Source of the DNA: Desulfocurvibacter africanus subsp. africanus DSM 2603
GTDB lineage: Bacteria > Desulfobacterota > Desulfovibrionia > Desulfovibrionales > Desulfovibrionaceae
Length of the DNA stretch: 64,000 nt
Assembly: GCF_000422545.1 (NCBI RefSeq)
Contig: NZ_AULZ01000002.1
Location: 310,001-374,000, forward strand
Direction of reading: 5' to 3'
Program-made: the position numbers and the translations under genes
The notes under the pieces: generated by a model
What the model was told of the DNA's origin: nothing
What the model saw: only the letters and a program-made list of their open reading frames with translations
Databases searched by the model: none
Shown: positions 44,996 to 54,933 of the stretch, one piece after another
Position numbering within the stretch: the first letter of the stretch is position 1
Layout of the letters: each line of letters opens with the position of its first letter

Positions 44996-45292
44996 CTGGA
45001 GTTGCCCCCCCGCTAAACCGGACACTCAGCGGTTTTCAAAGAGAGGATGAATTTTCTAGGCGGATTTCATCCGCAGGCCCTTGTGGGGATGTTCCTCGTT
45101 GTAGTCCTCAAACCAGTCCGCAAGCTGAGCAAGGACGATTCTCGCGTCCGGGCGGTCAAGGACGTACAAGTAATCGCGTTTGAAGGTTTTCACGAACGCC
45201 TCGGCCATGCCGTTGCTTTGCGGGCTGCGGACAGGAGTAAACCGACAGACCATACCAGGAGATATCATATGTCGGGTTCGTCGCATTTTCAA
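44996..45292 (-). pseudogene. IS3-family transposase remnant (C-terminal end and terminal repeat)
   Basis: Minus strand 45056-45292 encodes RFTPVRSPQSNGMAEAFVKTF and WFEDYNEEHPHKGLR, the last ~65 residues of an IS3-type OrfB (DDE domain, the final Glu is in NGMAEAF). The N-terminal part is absent; sequence beyond about 45260 does not fit. Bases 44996-45040, with GTTGCCCCCCCGCTAAACCGGAC, look like the IS right end. Truncated and surely inactive. Confidence 0.75.
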
Positions 45293-45531
45293 AGCGATGA
45301 TTGTCCTTTGTGTCTTCTGTTTAACCGCCCCTGAAGAGGGGTAATTGCTGCATTAACAGCTTGTAATCAAAGAGATTTAGGTATATCAGTTGTGCGAATA
45401 GTAAATGCACTTTAAATTTCGGTTCATTTTGAGCTTAAACAAATATCCAGATACATTGCCAGAATAGATTGAAACGAAAATAATTGTCCGGCTGCCCTTG
45501 ATCATTAAGCGAAGCTTTGGAGTGACTATAC

Positions 45532-47646
45532 ATGGCGCAACTAGAACATATAGAGGCAATCGAAAAGAGGCTGTGGACCGCCGCCGACACCATGCGGGCC
45601 AACTCGAACTACGCCAGCAACGAATACTTTCTGCCCGTCATGGGCCTCATCTTTCTTCGACATGCCTACAGCCGGTTCTTGATGGTGAAAGATGAGATCG
45701 TGGCGAACCTGCCCTCTCGTGGCGGCAAAACCAGGCCGCTGACCAAGGAAGACTTCTCGCAAAAGAGCTCCATCTTCCTCCAGCCCAAGGCGCAGTTCGA
45801 CACTTTGGTGGCGCTCACGGACAGCGACGACAGGGCCAAGGCCATCATCGAGGCCATGGAATCCATCGAATCCGACTACGAGAGCCTGCGCGGCGTCCTG
45901 CCCAAGAACGAATATCAGGAGTTGGACAACAAGGTCCTGGGGCAGTTGCTGAGGACCTTGAACCCGGATGAGTTAAAGCGGGTGAAGGGCGATGTCTTTG
46001 GCCGAATCTACGAATATTTCCTGACACAGTTCGCCGACCAGAAGGCGCACGACGGCGGTGAATTCTTCACGCCCATTTCCCTTGTGTCCTTGATCGCCAA
46101 CATTCTGGAGCCTAGCCACGGCACCGTCCTGGATCCCGCCTGCGGCTCCGGGGGCATGTTCGTGCAAAGCGCCCGCGTGGTTGAGCGGCAGCACCAGAAC
46201 CCCAACGAGAGACTGACCTTCCGGGGCCTGGAAAAGAACGCCACCACCATCAGGCTGGCCAAGATGAACTTGGCTGTGCATGGCCTGGAAGGCGACATCC
46301 AGAAGGCCATCACCTACTACGAAGACCCGCACGAACTGCTCGGCAAGACCGAGTACGTCATGGCCAACCCGCCTTTCAACGTGGATGAGATAGACGCGGA
46401 AAAGGTCAAAATCGATCCAAGGATTCCGTTCGGCCTGCCGGGAGTGAACAAGAAGGGCAAGGTCTCCAACGGCAACTATATCTGGATCAGCTATTTCTAC
46501 AGCTACCTGAACGAGACCGGACGCGCTGGCTTTGTCATGTCCTCCCAGGCCTCCAGTGCTGGCCGGGATGAAGCCAAGGTCCGCCAGAAGCTCGTGGAGA
46601 CCGGCGATGTGGACGCCATGGTCGCGATCCGCTCGAACTTTTTCTACACACGCACCGTGCCGTGCGAACTGTGGTTCCTGAACCGCGCCAAGCCGGAAGA
46701 GCACAAGGACAAGGTGCTCATGATCGACGCGCGGAACATCTATCGCAAGGTCACGCGCAAGATTTACGACTTCAGCCCCGAGCAGGAGCAGAACATCCTG
46801 GCCATTGTCTGGCTCTATCGAGGGCAGGAAGAGAAATACCTCGATTTGGTCGCCGGGTATTGCCAGCGGCTACTTGGCGAGGCCGAAGGCTGCTTCACCG
46901 GTCAGGGAGAGAATGGCGATTCCATAGAACCTCTTCCCGAATTTACAGCGTCCCTGGATGCGCTCCTTGCCGCCATTAAGCCCTTTGTGAAGACACTTGC
47001 TGCGGACGCCGCCCATGCTGAACCGCTCAAGGAATACGAGACCGCATTGGCGGCCTTCCGTGACGATGTGAACGGCTTCAAAGCCGCCATCGACGAACAA
47101 GTGGAAGCATGGAAGACTCAGGACACCAGCAATGGCAAGTTGAAGCAGGCCGTTGAGCGCCTTGCGCCGATGGCCGAAACAAGCCGGGATTTGGTCAAGC
47201 AGACAGACCTGCTCTACAAGCTGGCCTGCCGCCTCATCGAGACCTGTGAAACCGAATGCGCGGCCCGTGACAATGACGCCTGGGCCAGCCGGGAGATCAC
47301 CCGCGCCCGCAAAGCGGCGGATCAGGCGCGGCAACTGGCCGTGGAACAACTCAAGCTGGTTCGCTACTTCCACCGGCATGCGCGCTGGCTGACCGAACGT
47401 TTCCCTGAAGCAAAACTCCGAGATGTGGAGGGATTGGTCAAGCTCGTGGACCGCGCCGAGATCAAGGCCAACGACTGGAGTCTGACGCCGGGACGGTATG
47501 TCGGCGTGGCCCCGGCAGAGGTGGACGAGGATTTCGATTTTGAAGAAGCCCTCCGGGACATCCATGTGGAGCTGGAGGATTTGAACGCCGAGGCCGCACA
47601 ACTCGCAGCGACCATCAAGAAGAATTTTGAGGAGCTAGGAGTATGA
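45532..47646 (+). CDS. hsdM: Type I restriction-modification DNA methyltransferase subunit
   Basis: 704 aa, GGAGTGA upstream. N-terminal HsdM helical domain, then the N6-adenine methylase core: SAM-binding DPACGSGGMFVQ and catalytic NPPFNVDEI, plus SQASSAGRDEAKVRQ. The C-terminal ~250 residues are largely coiled coil (ETALAAFRDDVNGFKAAIDEQVEAW), longer than the compact HsdM, as in the subclass with a ~1,080-residue HsdR. Overlaps hsdS by four bases. Methylates the specific site to protect host DNA. Confidence 0.93.
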   Translation: MAQLEHIEAIEKRLWTAADTMRANSNYASNEYFLPVMGLIFLRHAYSRFLMVKDEIVANLPSRGGKTRPLTKEDFSQKSSIFLQPKAQFDTLVALTDSDDRAKAIIEAMESIESDYESLRGVLPKNEYQELDNKVLGQLLRTLNPDELKRVKGDVFGRIYEYFLTQFADQKAHDGGEFFTPISLVSLIANILEPSHGTVLDPACGSGGMFVQSARVVERQHQNPNERLTFRGLEKNATTIRLAKMNLAVHGLEGDIQKAITYYEDPHELLGKTEYVMANPPFNVDEIDAEKVKIDPRIPFGLPGVNKKGKVSNGNYIWISYFYSYLNETGRAGFVMSSQASSAGRDEAKVRQKLVETGDVDAMVAIRSNFFYTRTVPCELWFLNRAKPEEHKDKVLMIDARNIYRKVTRKIYDFSPEQEQNILAIVWLYRGQEEKYLDLVAGYCQRLLGEAEGCFTGQGENGDSIEPLPEFTASLDALLAAIKPFVKTLAADAAHAEPLKEYETALAAFRDDVNGFKAAIDEQVEAWKTQDTSNGKLKQAVERLAPMAETSRDLVKQTDLLYKLACRLIETCETECAARDNDAWASREITRARKAADQARQLAVEQLKLVRYFHRHARWLTERFPEAKLRDVEGLVKLVDRAEIKANDWSLTPGRYVGVAPAEVDEDFDFEEALRDIHVELEDLNAEAAQLAATIKKNFEELGV

Positions 47647-48785
47647 GTTGGACAACTGTACAGCTAGGAGACTTTATAACCCTCAAAAGAGGGTATGATC
47701 TCCCAGAGAGATCAAGAGTAGCTGGAAGTATTCCAATTGTATCTTCTTCTGGAATTACCGGAACACACAATGAAGCAAAAGTTGATGGCCCTGGAGTTGT
47801 AACAGGACGATACGGCACACTTGGTGAGGTGTTTTACATTGATGAGCCGTTCTGGCCGCTGAACACAGCATTATACGTTCAAGATTTCAAAGGAAATCAG
47901 CGTCGCTTTGTGAGCTATTTCTTGAAGTCTATTTTAGGTGGAACACAGAGCGACAAAGCCGCTGTACCCGGTGTCAATCGAAATGATTTACACGCCCGTA
48001 AGGTACTCGTTACAAAAGATTTACAAGAGCAAGCAACTATTTCCTCCATTCTTGCCTCCTACGACGACCTCATCGAAAACAACCGCCGCCGCATCCAGTT
48101 GCTCGAAGAGTCGGCGCGGCTACTCTACAAGGAATGGTTCGTGCGGCTTCGCTTCCCCGGTCATGAGCACGTCAATGTTGTGGATGGCGTGCCGGAGGGG
48201 TGGGAGAAGAAAGAGCTAGGAAGTATATGTACGCTGAGAGCTGGCGGCTCCTTCAAGACGAAATATCAAGGAAATGACGAAGGAGATCTTCCATTCATCA
48301 AAGTTCGGGACATGAATGGTGCTGGAAATTCTGTACATATAACCGGCGCTGACAACTGGGTTACAAACGATGAATGCTATGCATTCAAAGGAAAGCCTTT
48401 TCCTGTCGGCACGATAGTGTTTGCAAAAATTGGGGAAGCGCTCAGGAAGAATAGAATCCGAGCACTCTCTCGCGACACTCTGATTGACAACAACATGATG
48501 GGGGCGATCCCAAAGGACAAGATTTCAACATCGTTTTTGTACATCCTTCTATCATCTTATGATTTCAATAGTAATGCAAGCGGTGCTGCTGTTCCTTTCC
48601 TATCAGCTAAAGTGCTTGCAGCAGAACGATTTCTAGTGCCTAAGAAGTCCATCAGGCTACAGTTTGACGATTTTGTTTCCCCAGTCTTTCAACAAATCTT
48701 GGACCTCCAGCTCCAATCAGTTGAAGCAGCCAAAGCCCGTGACCTCCTTCTTCCCCGGCTCATGAATGGCGAGGTGGCGGTATGA
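47643..48785 (+). CDS. hsdS: Type I restriction-modification specificity subunit
   Basis: 380 aa. Two target-recognition domains separated by the conserved helical spacer (IENNRRRIQLLEESARLLYKEWF) and closed by a second helix (AKARDLLLPRLMNGEVAV). The order TRD1-CR-TRD2-CR is complete. Codon use differs from hsdM in the TRDs and is more AT-rich, as expected of swapped recognition modules. It determines the DNA target of HsdM and HsdR. Overlaps both neighbours by four bases. Confidence 0.92.
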   Translation: MSWTTVQLGDFITLKRGYDLPERSRVAGSIPIVSSSGITGTHNEAKVDGPGVVTGRYGTLGEVFYIDEPFWPLNTALYVQDFKGNQRRFVSYFLKSILGGTQSDKAAVPGVNRNDLHARKVLVTKDLQEQATISSILASYDDLIENNRRRIQLLEESARLLYKEWFVRLRFPGHEHVNVVDGVPEGWEKKELGSICTLRAGGSFKTKYQGNDEGDLPFIKVRDMNGAGNSVHITGADNWVTNDECYAFKGKPFPVGTIVFAKIGEALRKNRIRALSRDTLIDNNMMGAIPKDKISTSFLYILLSSYDFNSNASGAAVPFLSAKVLAAERFLVPKKSIRLQFDDFVSPVFQQILDLQLQSVEAAKARDLLLPRLMNGEVAV

Positions 48786-49615
48786 GCAGCCTGAAGGTGA
48801 TCGAGAAAAGGGTCTTTGAAGACCTCTTCGGCATGGCGAGCGGCTATGTCCTTGATTTCTCGAACAACACCTTTGCGGACTTCTTCCGTGATACCGCCAA
48901 GATCGACATCTACGCAGATAAATACGCTTTCAACGGTGACTCCAAGGCCAAACGTTTACGGGCATTTTGGGAGACTGAGCCGGACGCATTGGTCGGCAAG
49001 GTTCTAAACGGATTGTTGGAGATATGGCGGTACACTACCTCAAACACTGAGAAGGCAGCTGACTCACCGCAATACAAACGTGCGATGGATATTGTTGCCC
49101 GGCTGTCCGGTAAACAAGTAGAACAAGTGCCCACGGAGCAGGAATTCCTGCATCAACAATATCAGAACATCTCGATCAAAAATCTGTCCATAGACCCGAA
49201 CTTGATACCGGTGCTTGAGAGCCGCCTGACCGAGGCGCAACACTGCCTGAAAGCCGCGCCACTCGCGACCATTTTTCTATGCGGGAGCATCTTGGAAGGC
49301 ATCCTGCTGGGTGTCGCTTTGCAAAGGCCAAAGGAATTCAATCAAGCTACCAGCGCACCAAAGGACAAAAACAAAAACAACACGGTCAAGCAATTCCACG
49401 AATGGTCACTGGCGCAGTTTATCGAAGTCGCCTACGGGCTGAAGCTTCTGAAACTAGACGTTAAAAAGTTCAGCCACGAGTTGCGGGATTTCCGCAATTA
49501 CATCCACCCTTACCAACAACTCGCATCAAAATTCGAACCCGATAAGCATACGGCTGAAATCTGCCTGCAAGTTCTGAAAGCGGCCATCGCCGATTTGTCA
49601 GGAGGCCGGAAATGA
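48782..49615 (+). CDS. HEPN-like/Abi-type protein embedded in the restriction locus
   Basis: 277 aa, starting in the ATGA overlap with hsdS and so co-translated. The N-terminal ~80 residues (DLFGMASGYVLDFSNNTFADFF) resemble the N-terminal domains found in AbiJ-like abortive-infection proteins. The last ~90 residues are helical, with a RDFRNYIH motif that fits the Rx4-6H active site of HEPN RNases, and IFLCGSILEGILLGVAL as a core helix. Genes like this often sit beside Type I systems. A role as an RNase that fires when restriction fails is inference. Confidence 0.6.
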   Translation: MSSLKVIEKRVFEDLFGMASGYVLDFSNNTFADFFRDTAKIDIYADKYAFNGDSKAKRLRAFWETEPDALVGKVLNGLLEIWRYTTSNTEKAADSPQYKRAMDIVARLSGKQVEQVPTEQEFLHQQYQNISIKNLSIDPNLIPVLESRLTEAQHCLKAAPLATIFLCGSILEGILLGVALQRPKEFNQATSAPKDKNKNNTVKQFHEWSLAQFIEVAYGLKLLKLDVKKFSHELRDFRNYIHPYQQLASKFEPDKHTAEICLQVLKAAIADLSGGRK

Positions 49616-49685
49616 TAGCAATTTTACAAGGGACGGCGAATATATCAGTACGCCCGCAGGGAAACCCTGGCTGGGAGGTTGATCA

Positions 49686-50768
49686 ATGACGTCAACCTTC
49701 CCTATGCTCAAACCAAAGTCTATTGCAGCAAGTGCAAGCGACGTTGCAACAGGGCGACTAATTCCCCCAATCGACAGAATAAAGCTCTTTAGTGATTCAG
49801 AATGGGAAGATTTTGTTCTGGAATGGGCAGACTCCCTGCGAGACAAGTACGAACTCGTGGAACGTTGCGGTGGTGCGGGAGACATGGGAAGGGACGTCAT
49901 CGCTTTCGCCTCTTCTGAGGATGGTTCGGAGGTATGGGACAACTACCAATGCAAGCATTATGACCATCCTTTGACGCCAACTGATATTTGGCTCGAACTC
50001 GGCAAACTCGTTTATTATACCTATACCGGCGAATTCAGTTATCCTCGGAAATATTATTTCGTCGCCCCCCAGGCGGCTGGCACTACCTTGGCCAACCTAC
50101 TTCGCCGACCGGATAGATTGCGGCAGCAGCTTTTGGAGAAGTGGGACCAATACTGCAAAAAGAAAATCACCAAGAAGACCGAAGTTCCGCTTGATGACGC
50201 CATAACTGGATATATTAACGGACTGGATTTTAGCATCATCGGCTACCTCCCGCCCTTGCGAATAATCGAGCAGCACGCAACGACGCGATACCACATTAGC
50301 CGTTTCGGTGGTGGCCTTCCTGATCGTCCAGACGCTTCATCTCCTCCAGATAAGCCCGTTACCGAGGAGCTTGGTTATATCTCCAAGCTCATGGATGCAT
50401 ACGGCGATCACCTCAAAAGGGATGTCACTGCCCTGTCCGATATTGAGACCGAACAAGATTTGAAAGAGCACTGCGTTGACTCACGTATTCAATTTTATAG
50501 TGCCGAATCCTTGCGTTCCTTCTCCAGGGACTATTTGCCTCCTGGGGAGTTCCAAAAGCTCCAGGACGAAGTGCATGAAGGAATCAAGGATGACATCCGT
50601 GAAGATCACCCAAGCGGATACAAACGGTTACAGGCGGTGGTCAAAACCGCTCGTGGCCTACAAATTACGTCACATGCTCTGGTTAGCAAACTGACCATCA
50701 GGGATCGTGGCGGAATATGCCACCAGTTGGCCAATGACAAAGATGAAGTGCGGTGGGTAAAGAAATGA
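49686..50768 (+). CDS. ABC-three-component system effector with restriction-endonuclease-like N-terminus
   Basis: 360 aa, GGGAGG upstream. Residues ~35-95 contain CGGAGDMGRDVIAF and NYQCKHYD, an Mrr-like PD-(D/E)xK pattern (Asp70; Gln88-x-Lys90). The central part is a linker; the C-terminal ~130 residues (SKLMDAYGDHLKRDV, FYSAESLRSFSRDYLPPGEFQKLQDEV) match the C-terminal domain of ABC-3C effector proteins, which dock to the ATPase. Overlaps the next gene by 16 bases. Predicted DNA-cutting arm of an anti-invader system. Confidence 0.75.
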   Translation: MTSTFPMLKPKSIAASASDVATGRLIPPIDRIKLFSDSEWEDFVLEWADSLRDKYELVERCGGAGDMGRDVIAFASSEDGSEVWDNYQCKHYDHPLTPTDIWLELGKLVYYTYTGEFSYPRKYYFVAPQAAGTTLANLLRRPDRLRQQLLEKWDQYCKKKITKKTEVPLDDAITGYINGLDFSIIGYLPPLRIIEQHATTRYHISRFGGGLPDRPDASSPPDKPVTEELGYISKLMDAYGDHLKRDVTALSDIETEQDLKEHCVDSRIQFYSAESLRSFSRDYLPPGEFQKLQDEVHEGIKDDIREDHPSGYKRLQAVVKTARGLQITSHALVSKLTIRDRGGICHQLANDKDEVRWVKK

Positions 50769-51271
50769 TGGGCTATTCTAACCGCTTCATCGCCCCTTTC
50801 AATGGCCCCATAGAGATTGGGTTGAGGGCCATTTCTATTCTAAATGACGCATACCCGAGCGGCTATTCTCTTCAGCGCTTGATCATTTTCGATTATCTTT
50901 CAGTTCATTCGGACGACATTTCAGGCGGACCAGCAGGGTTGCACCCCAAGACACCTCATAGAAGTGGCGAATTGCTTGTGAGACGGGATGTTTTGCAAAA
51001 AGGCCTACTGCTTTATATGGGGCGCGGTTTGGCTGAACAACGATTCGAGATGAGCGGTGTCACATATGCCGCCACGGAAAGGACCGGGGCATTTCTCGAC
51101 GTGCTGGAAACAGAATATGTGTCAGACCTCAGACAGCGAACATGTTGGCTGGTCGATACTTTTCACAGAATAAGTGATGACGAGCTGAACTCCCTGGTGC
51201 AAGAAAACCTTGGGGCATGGGGAGCAGAGTTCGAAATGGAGTCTGTTCTGTGGATGGAGGATGAGATATGA
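50753..51271 (+). CDS. ABC-three-component system middle component
   Basis: 172 aa. It sits between the effector and the ATPase, overlapping the first by 16 bases and the second by four. RFIAPFNGPIEIGLRAISIL and SLQRLIIFDYLSVHSDD (winged-helix-like start), then GPAGLHPKTPHRSGELLVRRDVLQKGL, fit the MC-type middle components. It has no enzymatic motif; expected to link the effector to the ATPase. Confidence 0.72.
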   Translation: MGKEMMGYSNRFIAPFNGPIEIGLRAISILNDAYPSGYSLQRLIIFDYLSVHSDDISGGPAGLHPKTPHRSGELLVRRDVLQKGLLLYMGRGLAEQRFEMSGVTYAATERTGAFLDVLETEYVSDLRQRTCWLVDTFHRISDDELNSLVQENLGAWGAEFEMESVLWMEDEI

Positions 51272-53124
51272 GCCATCCTGGCTTTCGGTTAATCGAATTG
51301 AGGCTGACCGGAAAAGATGTCGAAGATGCAGAGGTCCGGTTTGAAAAAGGACTGAATGTCATTTGCGGACCATCGGACACAGGCAAGACCTTCATTTTGC
51401 AGTGTGTAAACTATGTTCTTGGCGGGAAAGATAAGCCAAAAGACATTGATGAAGCCGCAGCGTACGACACCATCCTTTTGACGATAGCAACATATCACGA
51501 CAATAAGCACTATACATTAAAGCGCAGCCTTCGTGGTGGTGCTATTGAAGTCACTCCTGACGAAGAAGAACCTATCGTTCTCAAAGCGCAGCACAGTAAG
51601 GACAAACAAGACTCCATATCCTATTTTTTGTTGCAGCTTTCAAGTCTTGAAAATAAACGGATAAGAAAGAACGCAGATGGAGTTACGCAATCTTTAAGCT
51701 TTCGTAACCTTATCCATCTTTCGCTAATTCCTGAAGAGCAGGTTATTAAAGAGGCGTCGCCGGTGCTGACAGGTCACCGGACTTCAAAGACGGCTGAGCT
51801 TTCTGTATTCAGGCTGCTACTAACTGGTGTTGACGACTCTTCAGTAGTCGATGCAAGTACGGACAAAGTCTCCAGAGTCCGAATCGAGTCAAAAAATGAA
51901 CTTCTTCAAGGGCTCATAGATAAAACTTCGGAAGAGTATGACGATTTAAAAGTGGTTGGAAGCTACGAAGAACTGTTGGACCAGATGGGACGGTTAGAGC
52001 AAAGCTATGACCTTACTTCTGACGCTCTGGATACAACCCAAGAATCTGTAACTGAGATGGAAAAGCTCAGAAGCACTTCTTGGGAGTATTTACGGCAAAC
52101 AGAATCCAGACTGAGTGTTCTTTCTGAACTGAGAAGCCGGTTTAGTGTACTGGAAAGGCAGTACATTTCTGATCTTCGCAGATTGGACTCAATCGCTGAG
52201 ACCGGAAGGCGGCTCACAGAAATGAACTTAGACCGTTGTTCGGTCTGTGGCTCTTCATCCGAGCACCACAAGTCGGAACATCAGGACGCTTTGATCAATC
52301 CCGAAGTAGTGTCCAAATCGTGTGTGGCAGAAGCGGTTAAACTTCGTTCGCTCCTAGCTGATTTGAAGACAACTCAGGTTGATGTGGAAGCAGAGATCAG
52401 AGAAAAGCGAGGGCTCAAAACTTCTCTAGAATCCGACCTGGAATCGGCCAGCAAGGAAATCCAAGGCACCCTCAAGCCTCAGCTAAAGCGGCTGCTCAAT
52501 GAGTACCGCGCAAGTCAAGAAAAGAAGGACTCGGTCAAGAAGGCCATTGAGCTGCAAGATCGTCTTCGTGAATATAAAGGCTTGGTTGAAGAGATTGCTC
52601 AAATAGAGAAATCAGAAGCTGAGGCATCTGGAGATAACGTTCTTCCTGCAAAGGGAATCGAAGAGTTTTCCCTTGAGGTCGAAAAGAGATTAAAAGCCTG
52701 GAACTTCCCCAATACCGGCCGAGTTACGTTTAGCGAAGCTGATTGGGACATTATGATTTCAGGCCGCCGTCGCGCCAGCCACGGTAAAGGCGTTCGAGCA
52801 ATTACACATGCGGCGCTTTCGTTGGGGCTTCTCAGCTATTGCAAGCACAAAGAGATGCCACATCCCAACTTCCTCATGATAGACTCCCCGTTAGTCGTGT
52901 ACAGGGAGCCAGACCTCAGCGACACGAGCATGGCGCTTGATGTGAAAGATTCTTTCTACACTGACGTTGCCTCGTCGTTTTCTGATGTTCAAGTCATCAT
53001 CCTGGAAAACGAAGACCCGCCGGCACATCTTATTGGCTCCGAAGGATTCAACCTCATTGCGTTTTCCAAAACAAATGAAGGACGATATGGATTCATTCCT
53101 GTCCATAAAGATACGACGGGATAA
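51268..53124 (+). CDS. ABC-three-component system ATPase (SMC/Rad50-like)
   Basis: 618 aa. Walker A GPSDTGKTF near residue 35; a long coiled-coil middle (LRSTSWEYLRQTESRLSVL to the 440s) with a CxxC hook-like SVCGSSSE; ABC signature ASHGKGVRAITHAALSLGL; Walker B PNFLMIDSPLV; C-terminal ILENEDPP. Rad50-type ABC fold, but smaller than SbcC/Rad50. Predicted to sense foreign DNA or replication state and license the nuclease arm. Confidence 0.83.
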   Translation: MSHPGFRLIELRLTGKDVEDAEVRFEKGLNVICGPSDTGKTFILQCVNYVLGGKDKPKDIDEAAAYDTILLTIATYHDNKHYTLKRSLRGGAIEVTPDEEEPIVLKAQHSKDKQDSISYFLLQLSSLENKRIRKNADGVTQSLSFRNLIHLSLIPEEQVIKEASPVLTGHRTSKTAELSVFRLLLTGVDDSSVVDASTDKVSRVRIESKNELLQGLIDKTSEEYDDLKVVGSYEELLDQMGRLEQSYDLTSDALDTTQESVTEMEKLRSTSWEYLRQTESRLSVLSELRSRFSVLERQYISDLRRLDSIAETGRRLTEMNLDRCSVCGSSSEHHKSEHQDALINPEVVSKSCVAEAVKLRSLLADLKTTQVDVEAEIREKRGLKTSLESDLESASKEIQGTLKPQLKRLLNEYRASQEKKDSVKKAIELQDRLREYKGLVEEIAQIEKSEAEASGDNVLPAKGIEEFSLEVEKRLKAWNFPNTGRVTFSEADWDIMISGRRRASHGKGVRAITHAALSLGLLSYCKHKEMPHPNFLMIDSPLVVYREPDLSDTSMALDVKDSFYTDVASSFSDVQVIILENEDPPAHLIGSEGFNLIAFSKTNEGRYGFIPVHKDTTG

Positions 53125-53200
53125 CTCAGAGGTTCATCACAATACTATATAACGAAGACACTCCTCTTTTTTAAATTGATGATTGACCTGAGATGTTAGA

Positions 53201-54928
53201 ATGAAACTACAAGATATAAAGATCAAAAATTTCCGTGGCATCCGCTCACTACATCTGACGCTTGACGAGTTAACGGTACTCATTGGGGAAAACAATGCCG
53301 GTAAGTCTACCGTGCTCGAAGCTCTCCGACTTGTGCTGACGCGTGGGGTTGGCTTTAGGAAGGATGGGCGGTTCACTGAATATGATTTTCACCTGAAAGA
53401 TAGTGCCGCAACGCCCCAGACGGCTGACCCCATTTCCATCATACTCCACTTCGCAGAGAAACATGAGGATGAATGGCCTGAGCCTGTTGTTCAACAAATG
53501 AGTGATGTAGCTCTCCCCGACGTGACCACAGGGCTTTACCATATCTGGTTGCAGGCTCAAGGTTCATTTCAAGTTGAGTCTGGCGTTTTTGAGACCAAAT
53601 GGGCTTTTTTGAATGCCGACGGGAATGAGCTAAACCTCAAGAACGCGACCCCGCACAATTTGGTTACGCGGTTTGTGCCACTATTTTTTCTCTCCGCGAT
53701 TCGTAATGCCTCCCAGGAGTTCGGGCAACGTGGTCAATTCTGGAGTGGATTTCTGAAATCTATCCAGTTGCCGGACGAGCAGCGGGAAGAAATCGAAGAA
53801 ATGCTCCAGCGAGTTAACGCCTCAGTGATTGGCGCAAATGAGGGACTGACTGAAGTCACGAATAAGATTGCCGAAGCAAGAAAGCTAGTGCCGTTAGATT
53901 CCGGTAATCCTGTTGTTCTTGAAGCTATTCCTACCCGAGTCTTCGATATGGTAGGTAAAATTCAGGTCCACCTGAAGTCTTGTTGTGGGGCAAAGCTGCC
54001 CTTGCACCGACACGGTGAAGGAACGCAAAGCCTCGCTGTGTTAATGCTCTTCGAGGCTTTCACCGTCGCCAATCTAGCCGAAGCTTATGCACCGGAGTCT
54101 GCGCCACTTCTTGCCTTAGAAGAACCTGAAGCCCATCTCCACCCTTCAGCGATTCGAGCATTTGGGGCATTTTTAAAGGAACTGACCGGGCAAATTCTCG
54201 TGACAAGTCATTCTGGCGATCTTGTTTCGAGGGTTCCGGTTACTGCAATCCGGCGGATTTATAAAGAAAATGGAGAGACAAAAGTAGGTTTGGTGCAAAC
54301 CGGTGATTTTACGGGTCGACAACTCCAAGCCCTTGACTATTGCATCCGTCTCGCAAGAGGACATTACCTATTTTCCCGCTGCTGGCTTCTGGTTGAAGGG
54401 GAATCTGATTATCATATCATGCCGTTACTTTTGGAAATAATGGGGCATTCTGCTGATGAGGTAAGCTTCTCTATCCTTGAGTACAGCCAAGTTATTGAAA
54501 AAGGGGAACCATTGATTCAATTTGCTAAATTGCTAGGTATTCAATGGTTCTTGATGGCCGATGGAGACGCAGAGGGAACAAACTACATCAATCGAGCAAA
54601 CAACCATCTTGACGCGGGGGAAAACATAGCTGATCGAGCCCAATCATTGGCCTACAACGACATTGAGCATGAATTCTGGCACAATGGATATCAAGCATTC
54701 ATTGAAAATATGGTGCCAGCCCACCGCAAAAGTTCAATAGCACAACGAGCAGCTGGTGATGTCGCGAAAGAAACGAAACTGACAATCAAGACCGCCATTG
54801 ATGAAGCAGGTGGCAAGCCTGCCTTTGCGCAAAAATTAGCAACTGAAATCCGACAACGTGGGGCGGGTACCATCCCACAAACACTCCAGGATATCATTGC
54901 TCGTATTGTCCAACTGGCTGGAGACTGA
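53201..54928 (+). CDS. OLD-family ATP-dependent nuclease, GajA-like
   Basis: 575 aa, close to the known GajA length (~580). ATPase: Walker A GENNAGKST (29-37) and LEEPEAHLHP (306-315). TOPRIM: Glu at ~399 in LLVEGESD and DGD at ~454 in MADGDAEGTNY, both metal-binding positions kept. HGEGTQSLAVL is the ABC-type signature. It ends five bases before a UvrD-like helicase gene, the arrangement that defines class 2 OLD and the Gabija system. Predicted site-specific nicking nuclease inhibited by nucleotide. Confidence 0.83.
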   Translation: MKLQDIKIKNFRGIRSLHLTLDELTVLIGENNAGKSTVLEALRLVLTRGVGFRKDGRFTEYDFHLKDSAATPQTADPISIILHFAEKHEDEWPEPVVQQMSDVALPDVTTGLYHIWLQAQGSFQVESGVFETKWAFLNADGNELNLKNATPHNLVTRFVPLFFLSAIRNASQEFGQRGQFWSGFLKSIQLPDEQREEIEEMLQRVNASVIGANEGLTEVTNKIAEARKLVPLDSGNPVVLEAIPTRVFDMVGKIQVHLKSCCGAKLPLHRHGEGTQSLAVLMLFEAFTVANLAEAYAPESAPLLALEEPEAHLHPSAIRAFGAFLKELTGQILVTSHSGDLVSRVPVTAIRRIYKENGETKVGLVQTGDFTGRQLQALDYCIRLARGHYLFSRCWLLVEGESDYHIMPLLLEIMGHSADEVSFSILEYSQVIEKGEPLIQFAKLLGIQWFLMADGDAEGTNYINRANNHLDAGENIADRAQSLAYNDIEHEFWHNGYQAFIENMVPAHRKSSIAQRAAGDVAKETKLTIKTAIDEAGGKPAFAQKLATEIRQRGAGTIPQTLQDIIARIVQLAGD

Positions 54929-54933
54929 AGACA

